From NIOZ-UU13 sp035528395 (GTDB lineage: Bacteria; Planctomycetota; Phycisphaerae; Sedimentisphaerales; Anaerobacaceae), in contig DATKYR010000167.1 of the NCBI GenBank assembly GCA_035528395.1, positions 1 to 64,000 on the forward strand: a DNA stretch of 64,000 nt, written 5' to 3'. A model generated the notes under the pieces. That model worked only from the letters and a program-made list of their open reading frames with translations. It was not told the origin of the DNA and ran no database searches. The number at the start of each line of letters is the position of its first letter. Position 1 is the first letter of the stretch. Made by a program: the position numbers and the translations under genes. Below, piece after piece: positions 10,323 through 18,930 of this stretch.

Positions 10323-11933
10323 ATGCGGATTAACTTAAAACACATCTGGCATAGGTTTTTGGTGCTTTTACGATTATCACCGCTGTCCCTGGCGAAAAAG
10401 TGCAGACTCACCTTTGGGGCCGCGGTGGTCTTTGTCTTAACGATTGCGCTTCTTCTGCCCTATATCTGGATGGGTCAGCTTATCAAAAAAGACCTGCTCG
10501 ATACAGGCAGAGCAAGGTCACAGGCACTGCTCGACCGGCACTTCCAGGACCCCGGACAAACGGCTCTTGCACCATTAGACAATAACGGGCAGGTGATAGA
10601 TGTAAACAACCCCGATATGCGATGGATTCGCTTCGCAAAAAGCGATGAAAAACAGCTCCAGCAGTTAGCCGACGAGCAGAATCAGATGATTGAATCTCTA
10701 AAAGCCGAAGAGACCCCGAACGAAAATATCGCACTAACCGAATACAACGGTGCCATCCAGAGCACTTATGTGCGAATCTTCAGGGCGGCTGATAGCTGTA
10801 TAAAGTGCCACGATCCGCAGGGTTCTGCCGGTGCATTTTCACCTAATGAGTTGATAGGGGCGGTAGTCATTCAATCCAGAGACCTTGTGGGCGAAATCAG
10901 AGATACGAAATTTATGAATCTTCTCTTCATTTTCGTTGCCGGCCTAATCGGCGGCATCGGCGCCATCGTTGCTTTCTACTGGATAACTCAGAATGTGATT
11001 CTCCGGCCCATCAGACAACTGCGGGCAATTGCTAATAATGTCACCGAAGGAAATCTCGATATCAGAAGCGCAATAAAAACCGGCGACGAATATGAAAAGC
11101 TTGCGAATGCCTTCAACGATATGCTCGACGGACTGCAGGCTACACAGGAAAAACTCAGGCAGGCAAACAAGCAGCTCGATGCCAAAATAGCCGAGCTGTC
11201 GGAGCGAAATATCGAGCTGTTCAAAGCCAACAAGATAAAGGGTGAATTTTTGGCCAATATTTCACACGAGTTTAGAACTCCCTTGAATGCGATTCTGGGC
11301 TTTGCACAGGTCTTGCGGGAAAAACCGCATCTTTTGAAAAAGGAAAAGGCACAAAGGTACGCTGAGAACATTATCACCAGCGGAAACAGCTTGCTGAATA
11401 TGATTAACGACCTGCTCGACCTTGCTAAAACTCAGGCCGGTAAAATGGAGCTGCACATAGAAAAAACCTCTGTCCAGCAGTTATGTAAGGCTCTCGTATC
11501 GTCTTTCTCCCTGCTGACAAAGAAAAAGAAAGTCAAAGTCAAACTGATGGTCGATCCCGATATACCGATTCTTTCAACGGATGCCGGCAAGGTCCAGCAG
11601 ATACTGTACAATTTTCTAAGTAATGCCGTAAAGTTTACCCCGCAGCGGGGCAGAATTGAAATTCGGGCCAAAATGATGGATGAAAAGACAGTCCGGATTG
11701 CAGTAAGCGATACCGGCTGTGGCATTGCCGAGTCTGACAAGAAAAAAATATTTGAAAAATTTCGCCAGGCCGACGGCTCTATAACCCGTGAATCGACCGG
11801 CACCGGCCTGGGACTTACCATCAGCACCGAATTGTCTGCTATGCTCGCCGGCAGCATCGGGATGGAAAGTGAGCTCGATAAAGGCTCAACCTTCTGGCTC
11901 GATATCCCCGTTACGCTCACAAAAGAAGCTTAG
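10323..11933 (+). CDS. Membrane sensor histidine kinase with DUF3365-type c-haem-motif periplasmic domain
   Basis: 536 residues. A first membrane helix lies at about 25-50. The periplasmic domain ends with a CxxCH haem-attachment motif (CIKCH, residues 159-163). A second helix lies at about 198-222, followed by HAMP, a short coiled coil, HisKA with the phospho-acceptor His315 (ISHEFRTPLN), and HATPase_c with the N box NFLSNAVKF, G1 DTGCGI and G2 GTGLGL. The periplasmic part is of the kind found in redox- or ligand-sensing kinases. No response regulator lies next to it, so it is an orphan. The haem motif suggests sensing of redox state or a gas; that is inference. Confidence 0.88.
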   Translation: MRINLKHIWHRFLVLLRLSPLSLAKKCRLTFGAAVVFVLTIALLLPYIWMGQLIKKDLLDTGRARSQALLDRHFQDPGQTALAPLDNNGQVIDVNNPDMRWIRFAKSDEKQLQQLADEQNQMIESLKAEETPNENIALTEYNGAIQSTYVRIFRAADSCIKCHDPQGSAGAFSPNELIGAVVIQSRDLVGEIRDTKFMNLLFIFVAGLIGGIGAIVAFYWITQNVILRPIRQLRAIANNVTEGNLDIRSAIKTGDEYEKLANAFNDMLDGLQATQEKLRQANKQLDAKIAELSERNIELFKANKIKGEFLANISHEFRTPLNAILGFAQVLREKPHLLKKEKAQRYAENIITSGNSLLNMINDLLDLAKTQAGKMELHIEKTSVQQLCKALVSSFSLLTKKKKVKVKLMVDPDIPILSTDAGKVQQILYNFLSNAVKFTPQRGRIEIRAKMMDEKTVRIAVSDTGCGIAESDKKKIFEKFRQADGSITRESTGTGLGLTISTELSAMLAGSIGMESELDKGSTFWLDIPVTLTKEA

Positions 11934-11981
11934 TGGCGAATTGTTGTTTAACAGTTTAACCCGTATGATTAGGAGATAATA

Positions 11982-14111
11982 ATGCGTACGATATCGATGT
12001 GGGTTCCCGCCTTGCGGGGTCCCTCACTGCTTCTTGTTCTGTGTGTAAGTCTTGCGGCTCTTTCTGCTGTACCTACCGACCGAACTCATCCGTTTTCCGT
12101 TCACGATATGCTCACGATGGACCGGCTCTCCGACCCTCAGGTTTCACCGGATGGCAAATGGATTGTCTTTGTGCTGCGGGAAACCGACCTCGAAGCAAAC
12201 AGGGGGCGAACCGACCTCTGGCTTGTCGGCGCTGATGGGATGGGCCTTCGCCGTCTGACGTCCCATCCGGAAGGGGACTCTAATCCCCGCTGGGCACCTG
12301 ACGGCCCGCCGAAGGCGGGTATGCTAAAGGCCGGCGCTGCCGGCTCGGTATTCTTTATATCCACCCGCTCGGATTCGGCACAGGTTTGGCGAATCAGGGT
12401 TGACGGCGGAGAAGCCCAGCAGGTTACGGACCTGCCTCTTGATGTTGGAAATCTGCTCGTTTCATCCAATGGCAAATACATCGCTTTTACTATGGAAGTC
12501 TTTCCTGATTGTAAAACTGTAGCAGAAACAAAAGACAAGCTTGATAAAATCGAGCAAAGAAAAACGAGCGGACGAATCTACGAGCGAATCTTTGTTCGTC
12601 ACTGGGATACCTGGAAGGATGGCCGGCGTTCGCATCTGTTTGTCATGCCGTCGGCGGGTGGAGACCCCATAGACGTTATGGGCCCCCGCCTTGCGGGAAC
12701 CCAGGGTATGGATGCCGATACTCCTTCCAAACCATTCGGCGGCCCGGAAGAGATTACATTCACTCCTGACAGTAGGGGCCTTATCTTTTCCGCCCGCGAT
12801 GCGGGCGGGGCCGAACCTTGGTCGACAGACTTCGACCTTTACCTGTCACCTGTTGATGGTTCCGGACCGCCGAAATGTTTGACTGAGGAGAATAAGGCCT
12901 GGGACACAAATCCGCTTTTCTCTCCCGATGGTGGGACTTTGGCTTATCTGGCTATGGCCAGGCCCGGCTATGAATCCGACCGTTTCCGAATTGTCCTGCG
13001 TCCCTGGCCAAACGGCCGGCAGCGGGTTCTGACGGAAAACTGGGACCGCAGCCCGTCGTCGTTCTGCTTCTCGGCCGATGGCAAAACAATATATGCCACT
13101 GCATCGAATACTGGCCAAAAATCCCTGTTCGGAATTGATGTAAAAACCGGTGACGTCCGGACCATTATAAAAGAGGGCGGCATCAGTTCACCCGGAATCG
13201 CAGCGGACAGGATTATCTTTGGCCTGAACAACCTGCAATCTCCTGTAGAATTGTATTCGGTTAAACCTGATGGTGGCGATATGAGCAAAATCACCAATAT
13301 CAACGCCGAAAAAATCGCCGCTGCTCGTATGGGTAAATATGAGCAGTTTACATTCTCCGGATGGAACGATGAGATGGTTTATTGCTATGTCGTCAAGCCT
13401 GTCGATTTTGACCCCGCAAGGAAATTCCCCGTGGCCTTTCTGATTCACGGAGGCCCTCAGGGCTCCTTCGGCAACAGCTTTCATCCCCGCTGGAATCCAC
13501 AGGCCTACGCCGGAGCAGGCTACACTGTGGTAATGGTGGACTTCCATGGCTCTACCGGATATGGACAGGCCTTCACCGATTCCATCCGGGGCGACTGGGG
13601 CGGCAAGCCTCTCGAAGACCTGCAGAAAGGTCTGGCCGCCGCCTTAAAACGTTATCCCTGGATGGATGGCGAAAGGGTCGGCGCGCTTGGCGCTTCTTTC
13701 GGCGGTTATATGATTAACTGGATAGCAGGTAACTGGCCCGATCGCTTCCGCTGCCTGGTCAATCATGACGGCAATATCGATGAACGGATGGCCTATTTCG
13801 ACACCGAAGAACTCTGGTTTCCCGAGTGGGACCACCTCGGCACGCCTTGGGATAATCCCGCCGGCTATGAGAAGCACAACCCCGTAAACTTCGTTAAAAA
13901 CTGGAAGACCCCAATGCTCGTTATCCATGGTGCATTGGACTTTCGGGTGGCCGATACCCAGGGGCTCGGCACGTTTAATGCCCTCCAGCGACTTGGAATT
14001 CCCAGCAAGCTGCTCTACTTCCCCGACGAAAATCACTGGGTCCTTAAGCCGCACAATTCCATCCTCTGGCACGAAACAGTGATAGACTGGCTGGACCGTT
14101 GGCTGAAGTAG
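11982..14111 (+). CDS. Exported S9-family serine peptidase (acylaminoacyl-peptidase/DPP-like)
   Basis: 709 residues: a signal peptide (to about residue 30), a seven-bladed propeller with WD-like PDxxWI/F repeats, and a C-terminal alpha/beta hydrolase domain. The triad is visible: Ser572 in GASFGGYM, Asp653 in HGALDFRV and His685 in DENHW, plus the oxyanion HGGPQG. It should cut short peptides outside the cytoplasm. AGGAGA precedes the ATG. Several GC-rich palindromic repeats lie inside the reading frame (12001-12023, 12305-12319, 12680-12702, 12790-12808) and lengthen loops. One of them encodes part of the signal peptide. Confidence 0.9.
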   Translation: MRTISMWVPALRGPSLLLVLCVSLAALSAVPTDRTHPFSVHDMLTMDRLSDPQVSPDGKWIVFVLRETDLEANRGRTDLWLVGADGMGLRRLTSHPEGDSNPRWAPDGPPKAGMLKAGAAGSVFFISTRSDSAQVWRIRVDGGEAQQVTDLPLDVGNLLVSSNGKYIAFTMEVFPDCKTVAETKDKLDKIEQRKTSGRIYERIFVRHWDTWKDGRRSHLFVMPSAGGDPIDVMGPRLAGTQGMDADTPSKPFGGPEEITFTPDSRGLIFSARDAGGAEPWSTDFDLYLSPVDGSGPPKCLTEENKAWDTNPLFSPDGGTLAYLAMARPGYESDRFRIVLRPWPNGRQRVLTENWDRSPSSFCFSADGKTIYATASNTGQKSLFGIDVKTGDVRTIIKEGGISSPGIAADRIIFGLNNLQSPVELYSVKPDGGDMSKITNINAEKIAAARMGKYEQFTFSGWNDEMVYCYVVKPVDFDPARKFPVAFLIHGGPQGSFGNSFHPRWNPQAYAGAGYTVVMVDFHGSTGYGQAFTDSIRGDWGGKPLEDLQKGLAAALKRYPWMDGERVGALGASFGGYMINWIAGNWPDRFRCLVNHDGNIDERMAYFDTEELWFPEWDHLGTPWDNPAGYEKHNPVNFVKNWKTPMLVIHGALDFRVADTQGLGTFNALQRLGIPSKLLYFPDENHWVLKPHNSILWHETVIDWLDRWLK
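12001..12023. repeat. Palindromic repeat inside the S9 peptidase signal-peptide coding region
   Basis: The element GGG..CCCGCCTTGCGGGG..CCC is nearly the same as those at 12680-12702, 15936-15958 and (reversed) 31407-31430. Here it encodes VPALRGP within the signal peptide. Confidence 0.7.
12305..12319. repeat. Short hairpin repeat inside the S9 peptidase gene
   Basis: A perfect CCCGCC-GAA-GGCGGG hairpin in frame. It encodes part of a Pro/Lys/Ala-rich insertion (PPKAGMLKAGAAG) between propeller strands. Confidence 0.55.
12680..12702. repeat. Palindromic repeat inside the S9 peptidase gene
   Basis: A second copy of the CCCGCCTTGCGGG family. It encodes a Pro/Arg/Leu/Ala/Gly loop (GPRLAGTQG) in the propeller. 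Confidence 0.65.
12790..12808. repeat. Hairpin repeat inside the S9 peptidase gene
   Basis: CCGCCCGC-GAT-GCGGGCGG, a perfect 8-bp stem with a 3-base loop. It is translated as ARDAGGA between propeller blades. Confidence 0.55.
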
Positions 14112-14209
14112 CCTGCCATAAGGGAATCCCAAAGATGGTTATTGATGTTATAATACCAATTTCATTTATTATACCAATTCTATTTATTGATTGCTGATTA
14201 CCTGACTTT

Positions 14210-14236
14210 GTCATTCCTGCGAAAGCAGGAATCCAG
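14210..14236. repeat. dRS3-like inverted repeat
   Basis: GTCATTCCTGC-GAAA-GCAGGAATCCAG has the same architecture as the neisserial dRS3 repeat (ATTCC...GGAAT). It lies in the 247-bp gap between the convergent S9 peptidase and subtilisin genes and could also act as a bidirectional transcription barrier. Related copies are at 30143-30169 and 31225-31311. Confidence 0.65.
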
Positions 14237-14358
14237 GTCTTCCCAGCCAGTATTTGACGCAGTCGTATAGGCATTTTTAAATTAGGATTGATATAATACG
14301 CGCTTTGTTGCAGTTGCTTTCAGTCTTACAAATGTTTGAGACAAGTGCTTGGAGGACT

Positions 14359-15831
14359 CTATTTGGACCACTTTTCCGCCAAAATCGCAAAGTCAACAAA
14401 GTTCACAACACCGTCACCGCTGAGTTCTGCTTTAGGACTCGGAGCCGCGTGCTGTAACCACTTCTCGGCCAGAAGGCTAAGGTCTTCGGGACTAACGAGC
14501 AAATCACCACTGAGATCACCGCGCACTCCGTAGTCCAGAGCTGCTCGTATATTTATCAATCCCCATCCGTATTCTTCATCCCAACCGCCAGAGCCAATAT
14601 CCTTGGCTGTTTTTTCAATGGCTTCTCTGACTTTGTCCGGATTGGTCACGCCGTTCGAAATGAGTAAAGCAGCTGCTCCACTAACGTGAGGTGCAGCCAT
14701 GGAAGTTCCCTGAAAGAACCAGTATGCAAAATCATTTGGGTCTATTCCGAAAGTCTGCTGGAGTATTCCATCCGGGTAACCGTCGCCGTTTTGATCCACG
14801 AGCATGTCACCTCCTGGTGCTGCTATGTCCAGGTAGTTGCCGGTGTTGGAATAGTATGCTCTGGTTTCATCATAGCGAGTCGCTCCGACTGCAATGCAAT
14901 AGTCATTATAGGCGGCAGGATTAATTATGGGGTTGCCCTCGAGAAATTCGTTCCCGGCGGCACACACGACTGTTACACCTTGGGAATAGGCATAGCCGAT
15001 AGCGTCTTTTAAGGTGGCCGACTCTCCCTCTCCACCTAAGCTCAAATTGATGACCTTCGCTCCGTTATTCGTCGCAAAATATATTCCTCTGGCTATGTCA
15101 AAATAACTACCTGTTCCAAGGTTGCTTACCACCTTCACCGGCATAATGGAACAGCCAAATGCCACTCCTGCAACTCCCATGCCGTTATTTGTATTCTGTG
15201 CGATAGTACCGGTCACATGGGTCCCATGACCTTGATCGTCGTTGGCATGAAAGTCGTTATTGATAAAATCGTAGCCGGCCACAAAAGATGTACCGGCCAG
15301 ATCCGGAGCTTGCTTGTACGTATCAAAGTCTTCGTATGCAACACCTGTATCCAGTACCGCTACTATCACATTAGGATCGCCTGTTTGAATATCCCACGCT
15401 GCTTCTGTATCAATCCCACCTGAAATCTCATTGTTCAAATTCCATTGGTAAGAATAGAAGGTATCATCAGGGACAAGACTTATCCTTGCGTAGTAGTTCA
15501 ATTCTGCATAGTCAACCGCATCTTCTTTCTGAAACATATCCACAGTTTCATCAGCCGTTAAGGATTCAGGAATCTGAACCAGCTGCACATTACTGAATAG
15601 GCATCTATCTACTGCCGAACAGCCGAACTCCCGGATTACAGCATTTCTATAATCCTCAGTAATGTCATCTTCAAACTTGACGATGATTTCGGTTGAACTG
15701 TAATCGACTTGAGGCTCATTTGCGCCGGCGCAAATAGCCAAACCGGGGATAATCATACCCGCAACCAAAGATAATCCCGCCCACATACTATAGTTTACAA
15801 CGTTAATACGCCAGGTAGTATAGCTATTCAT
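14359..15831 (-). CDS. Secreted subtilisin-family (S8) serine protease with C-terminal dockerin
   Basis: 490 residues: a hydrophobic export signal in the first 37, then a propeptide-like inhibitor region (VDYSSTEIIVKFE, about 43-115). The S8 catalytic domain has Asp161 (AVLDTGV), His202 (GHGTH) and Ser377 (GTSMAAP). Residues about 438-488 form two dockerin-type calcium-binding repeats (GDLSGDLLVSPEDL and ELSGDGVVNFVDF, each followed by LAEKW). Planctomycetes use such dockerin-like tails on exported enzymes, but a cohesin partner is not visible in the window. It is convergent with the S9 peptidase, so two exported proteases sit tail to tail. Confidence 0.92.
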   Translation of the reverse strand: MNSYTTWRINVVNYSMWAGLSLVAGMIIPGLAICAGANEPQVDYSSTEIIVKFEDDITEDYRNAVIREFGCSAVDRCLFSNVQLVQIPESLTADETVDMFQKEDAVDYAELNYYARISLVPDDTFYSYQWNLNNEISGGIDTEAAWDIQTGDPNVIVAVLDTGVAYEDFDTYKQAPDLAGTSFVAGYDFINNDFHANDDQGHGTHVTGTIAQNTNNGMGVAGVAFGCSIMPVKVVSNLGTGSYFDIARGIYFATNNGAKVINLSLGGEGESATLKDAIGYAYSQGVTVVCAAGNEFLEGNPIINPAAYNDYCIAVGATRYDETRAYYSNTGNYLDIAAPGGDMLVDQNGDGYPDGILQQTFGIDPNDFAYWFFQGTSMAAPHVSGAAALLISNGVTNPDKVREAIEKTAKDIGSGGWDEEYGWGLINIRAALDYGVRGDLSGDLLVSPEDLSLLAEKWLQHAAPSPKAELSGDGVVNFVDFAILAEKWSK

Positions 15832-15935
15832 TTTATCGCCTGTTCAGAAAAATTTTTGTCTGCACATTTCGAATCTATCGTTAATACTTTGATAATGCAT
15901 AAAAGTTCGCGCTTGGAATGGCAGAGATTCTTGTA

Positions 15936-15958
15936 GGGTTCCCGCCTTGCGGGGTCCC
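15936..15958. repeat. CCCGCCTTGCGGG-family palindromic repeat, intergenic
   Basis: Identical over 23 bases to the copy inside the S9 peptidase at 12001-12023. It lies upstream of the divergent subtilisin and coaD genes. Confidence 0.7.
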
Positions 15959-15990
15959 TAACATATCCTAACAACTTAAAATGGAATTAT

Positions 15991-16018
15991 TTGACCTCTT
16001 CCATGGTCGTGGTATAAT
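15991..16018 (+). promoter_or_regulatory. Sigma-70-type promoter for coaD
   Basis: TTGACC (15991-15996), a 16-base spacer and TATAAT (16013-16018), about 35 bases before the coaD start. Confidence 0.7.
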
Positions 16019-16053
16019 AATCACTTGTTTTTTTCAAAAGAAAAGGGGTACTG

Positions 16054-16548
16054 ATGGCTAATAAATGTGTAAGAGCGATTTTCCCAGGCTCGTTCGACCC
16101 GATAACAAACGGGCACCTGGACGTTATCAGCCGTGGTATGATACTCTTTGACGAGCTTATCATCGCGGTTGGGCGAAGTCCGGTAAAAAATCAGCTCTTC
16201 ACGCCCGAAGAGCGGGTGGAGATGATAGCTGAGCTAATCCGCGAAAGACAGATGACAGGTGTTTCGGTAGAAAGTTTTGAGGGACTGACGGTTGAATACG
16301 CCGCCCAAAAAAAGGCCGATGTCATCCTCCGTGGCCTGCGAAGCCTTACCGACGTCCAGTATGAGTTCCAGCTTGCTATGACCAACCGGGCTGTGGCCGG
16401 CATAGAAACCGTCTTTATTATGACCAGCGAACAGTATGGCTTCACCAGCTCGACCTTGATTCGGGAGGTCGCTTCTTTAGGTGGAGATTTGTCAAATTTA
16501 ATTCCGAACAATATTTACGTGCGAGTAAAACAGCACCTTAAAAAATAA
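16054..16548 (+). CDS. coaD: Phosphopantetheine adenylyltransferase
   Basis: 164 residues, the usual family length. The nucleotidyltransferase motif FPGSFDPITNGHLDVI (with the GH of the T/HxGH site at about residues 20-21) and the C-terminal FTSSTLIREVASLGG (ISSTxxR-type) are present. It catalyses the fourth step of coenzyme A synthesis. AAAAGGGG lies just before the ATG, and a consensus promoter precedes it. Confidence 0.95.
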   Translation: MANKCVRAIFPGSFDPITNGHLDVISRGMILFDELIIAVGRSPVKNQLFTPEERVEMIAELIRERQMTGVSVESFEGLTVEYAAQKKADVILRGLRSLTDVQYEFQLAMTNRAVAGIETVFIMTSEQYGFTSSTLIREVASLGGDLSNLIPNNIYVRVKQHLKK

Positions 16549-16623
16549 AACGGATACTCGATACTGAATGTATGGCAGCCTTAAACGAATCCCGGGAAAA
16601 CGGGATGAGCTTGGAGATGTCGG

Positions 16624-16659
16624 GCATCGAGTATCGAGTATCGAGCATCGAGTATCGAG
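16624..16659. repeat. ATCGAGT heptanucleotide repeat before the PTPS gene
   Basis: Five tandem 7-base units of the form (G)TATCGAG/CATCGAG end two bases before the start codon at 16662. The array occupies the place where a Shine-Dalgarno would be expected. Confidence 0.8.
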
Positions 16660-16661
16660 AT

Positions 16662-17033
16662 ATGTTTACTATTAGTGTTGAAACGAGCTTTTGGGCATCG
16701 CATCAACTGGTCTTACCTGACGGCTCAAAAGAACCCGTGCACCATCATAACTGGTTGGTTACCGCTGGTCTCAGCAGCGACAAGCTAAACAGTATGGCGG
16801 TTGTGATGGATTTTCAGGAGCTTAAGGCGATGGTCAATGATATCGTAGCTGAGTTTGACAATGTGGCATTGAACGAAATCAGTTATTTTCGGCAGAACAA
16901 TCCATCAGCCGAGAACGTAGCCAGATACATATATGAAAAACTCCGGGCCAAACTGCCCGAAGGCGTTAAACTCCAGAATATCAGGGTTGTTGAGGAGTTG
17001 GGCTGCGCAGCAAATTTCAGCGAATCACAATGA
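16662..17033 (+). CDS. 6-pyruvoyl-tetrahydropterin synthase/QueD-family protein, PTPS-III-like active site
   Basis: 123 residues from ATG 16662; a longer frame from 16572 would only translate the heptanucleotide repeat. Zinc ligands are plausible at His14 (WASHQL) and His27/His29 (VHHHNW). The catalytic Cys of QueD is absent. Instead a Glu sits three residues before the first His of the pair (Glu24-Pro-Val-His), the spacing described for PTPS-III enzymes, which stand in for FolB in folate synthesis. So folate rather than queuosine synthesis is my preferred role. The canonical HGH is HHH here, which weakens the match. The later Glu (VVEELGC) fits the fold. Confidence 0.75.
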   Translation: MFTISVETSFWASHQLVLPDGSKEPVHHHNWLVTAGLSSDKLNSMAVVMDFQELKAMVNDIVAEFDNVALNEISYFRQNNPSAENVARYIYEKLRAKLPEGVKLQNIRVVEELGCAANFSESQ

Positions 17034-17094
17034 ATCGGGAAATCTGCCTACAGTAACTTTCTAAATTTGACGATTGTTTATTCAGGTTTTTTGG

Positions 17095-17100
17095 TATAAT
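17095..17100 (+). promoter_or_regulatory. Probable -10 element of the mcsA-mcsB operon
   Basis: GGTATAATATA matches an extended -10 box about 77 bases before the mcsA start. The best -35 candidates are TTGTTT with a short 15-base spacer or TTGACG with too long a spacer, so only the -10 is firm. Confidence 0.45.
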
Positions 17101-17110
17101 ATAAATATTG

Positions 17111-17172
17111 GAGCTCGATACAGGATGCTCGATGCTCGTAGAAGAAGAAAAGCGAGAATCGAGAAACGAGTT
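17111..17172. repeat. Degenerate ATCGAGN heptanucleotide repeat before mcsA
   Basis: Repeated CTCGATAC, GCTCGATG, GAATCGAG and AAACGAG units fill the leader up to five bases before the mcsA ATG at 17177. Confidence 0.6.
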
Positions 17173-17176
17173 GATT

Positions 17177-17674
17177 ATGCAATGTCAGATTTGTGACCAA
17201 AATGATGCGACTATTCACCTGACCGAGATTTCCGACGGTGTCCGCACCGAGATGCACATCTGTGAGCATTGTGCGGCCGAGCAGGACATAGCGGTCAAGA
17301 GTCATATCCCTATAAATGAGCTGCTTAGCAGTCTGCTTGCCGTCCAGCCGACAGATGATGAGCTCTCCGGCCCTTCAGAGCAGAAGCTCGCGTGCGCGAA
17401 CTGCGGCTTTACGCTGGCTCAGTTCCGCAAGCATGGGGTCTTGGGTTGTCCCCATGATTATGAGGTTTTTGAGAAATCGCTCCTGCCGCTCATCGAAAAA
17501 GCTCACAATGGCAAGACAACGCACTGCGGCAAGCTTCCTTCAAAAACACCGCAGGACACAAAGAAGCAGATAGAGCTCTTAAACCTGCGCCAGCAGCTGC
17601 AAGCTGCGGTGCAAAGCGAGGATTACGAGCTGGCTGCCGAATTGCGGGACAAAATAAATCAAGCCGAAAAATAA
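17177..17674 (+). CDS. mcsA: McsA-like zinc-finger activator of protein-arginine kinase, with UVR domain
   Basis: 165 residues from ATG 17177; upstream codons would translate repeat sequence. The N-terminal half has two CxxC pairs (Cys3/Cys6, Cys29/Cys32) and the middle has Cys73/Cys76 with Cys91, where the expected partner cysteine of the last pair is replaced (GCPHDYEVF). Residues about 133-165 form a UVR domain (LRQQLQAAVQSEDYELAAELRD). In Firmicutes McsA activates McsB and links arginine phosphorylation to ClpCP degradation. It lies 34 bp before mcsB, confirming the pairing. Confidence 0.88.
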   Translation: MQCQICDQNDATIHLTEISDGVRTEMHICEHCAAEQDIAVKSHIPINELLSSLLAVQPTDDELSGPSEQKLACANCGFTLAQFRKHGVLGCPHDYEVFEKSLLPLIEKAHNGKTTHCGKLPSKTPQDTKKQIELLNLRQQLQAAVQSEDYELAAELRDKINQAEK

Positions 17675-17708
17675 AGGGCCTATATACTATACATAAGAAA
17701 TACGAGAT

Positions 17709-18851
17709 ATGAAGCTAACAGACATGAGTAATGATATAAACGAGTGGTTCAACGGCTCGGGACCGTTGGCCGATATCGTTGTGTCCTCGCGGATTCGTTT
17801 GGCCAGGAACCTTGCCGGCTACAAATTCCTAAGCCATTGCTCAAATAATGAAAAAGCTGAAATACTTAAGATCCTTAGAGATGTACTGATGTCTCTGAAG
17901 CTTGGCGATAAAATCTTCTATATCAGCGTGGACAAAGCACCCACTCTAAGCAGGCATTTCCTGGTGGAACGCCATCTTATTAGTCGGCACCACGCCTTCG
18001 GTAAAGGCCCGCGAGGCGTCGTCATCGCCCGGAAGGAATTCTTCACAGCTATGATTAATGAGGAGGACCATCTGCGGATCCAGGTGCTAAAAGCCGGCTG
18101 TCAGCTATCTCAATGCGCCGAGCAGATAAACCAAATCGACGATATGATAGAGCAAAAGGTCGACTATGCCTTCAGCCCTCGTTATGGGTATCTGACGGCC
18201 TGCCCGACCAATCTGGGAACAGGGGTTAGGGTCTCGGTAATGCTCCATCTGCCGGCCCTGAAGATGACAGGACAGATAGAAAAGTTCTTCAATGTCGCAA
18301 GGGATATGAGCCTGGCCGTGCGAGGTCTTTTCGGCGAAGGCACCGAGGCGGCAAGTGACCTGTACCAGATATCCAATCAGGTTACGCTCGGTGTCTCGGA
18401 GTCGGATATCATCTCGCAATTTGAAAATACCATCATTCCTGAAATAGTCGAATATGAAAACGCTGCAAGAAATCAATTGCTCTCCAAGAAGTCTGACATC
18501 CTCGACGATAAAATCTCCCGGGCGATGGCACTCTTACAGAACGCACATTTGATAAGTTCCCAGGAGGCGCTGTTCCTGCTGAGCCACCTGCGATTAGGCA
18601 TCAATATGCACGAGTATATGGGGGCCTCAACTCCTGCAATAGATAAGCTTTACAAACTCTGCGGTACCCCCAAAGGCCGGGGTAAAACAGGCCGGCTTTC
18701 AATTGCCACCATAAATCGCCTGTTCATGCTGACCCTACCGGCCCACTTGCAGTTAAACTGCGGAAAATCGCTGGACCCTACTAACAGAGACGTTCTTCGA
18801 GCACAAATCATCCGCTCTGCCCTAAACCAGGACACCCCGCAAAAAAGCTAA
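17709..18851 (+). CDS. mcsB: Protein-arginine kinase McsB
   Basis: 380 residues of the ATP:guanido phosphotransferase fold without the N-terminal helical domain of phosphagen kinases, as in bacterial McsB. SSRIRLARNLAGYKF lies near residues 26-40. RGVVIARKEFF, the substrate and ATP-binding Arg/Lys residues and the LTACPTNLGTGVRVSVMLHLP block (about 160-180) are clear. It phosphorylates arginines of misfolded or regulatory proteins to mark them for ClpCP. The start is 17709 or 17724; neither has a strong ribosome site. A diverged second copy of the last 36 codons lies 165 bp downstream (19016-19123). Confidence 0.92.
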   Translation: MKLTDMSNDINEWFNGSGPLADIVVSSRIRLARNLAGYKFLSHCSNNEKAEILKILRDVLMSLKLGDKIFYISVDKAPTLSRHFLVERHLISRHHAFGKGPRGVVIARKEFFTAMINEEDHLRIQVLKAGCQLSQCAEQINQIDDMIEQKVDYAFSPRYGYLTACPTNLGTGVRVSVMLHLPALKMTGQIEKFFNVARDMSLAVRGLFGEGTEAASDLYQISNQVTLGVSESDIISQFENTIIPEIVEYENAARNQLLSKKSDILDDKISRAMALLQNAHLISSQEALFLLSHLRLGINMHEYMGASTPAIDKLYKLCGTPKGRGKTGRLSIATINRLFMLTLPAHLQLNCGKSLDPTNRDVLRAQIIRSALNQDTPQKS

Positions 18852-18930
18852 AAATGTAGTCCGTAGAATAGGCAATGAGTTTGCCCATTCAGTACTACTT
18901 CTTTTACCTTAATAATCAATCGCAGGAAAA

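Noticed and set aside
14686..15012. Plus-strand frame inside the subtilisin gene
   Set aside because: The minus strand contains the full catalytic triad and dockerin; this is a shadow.
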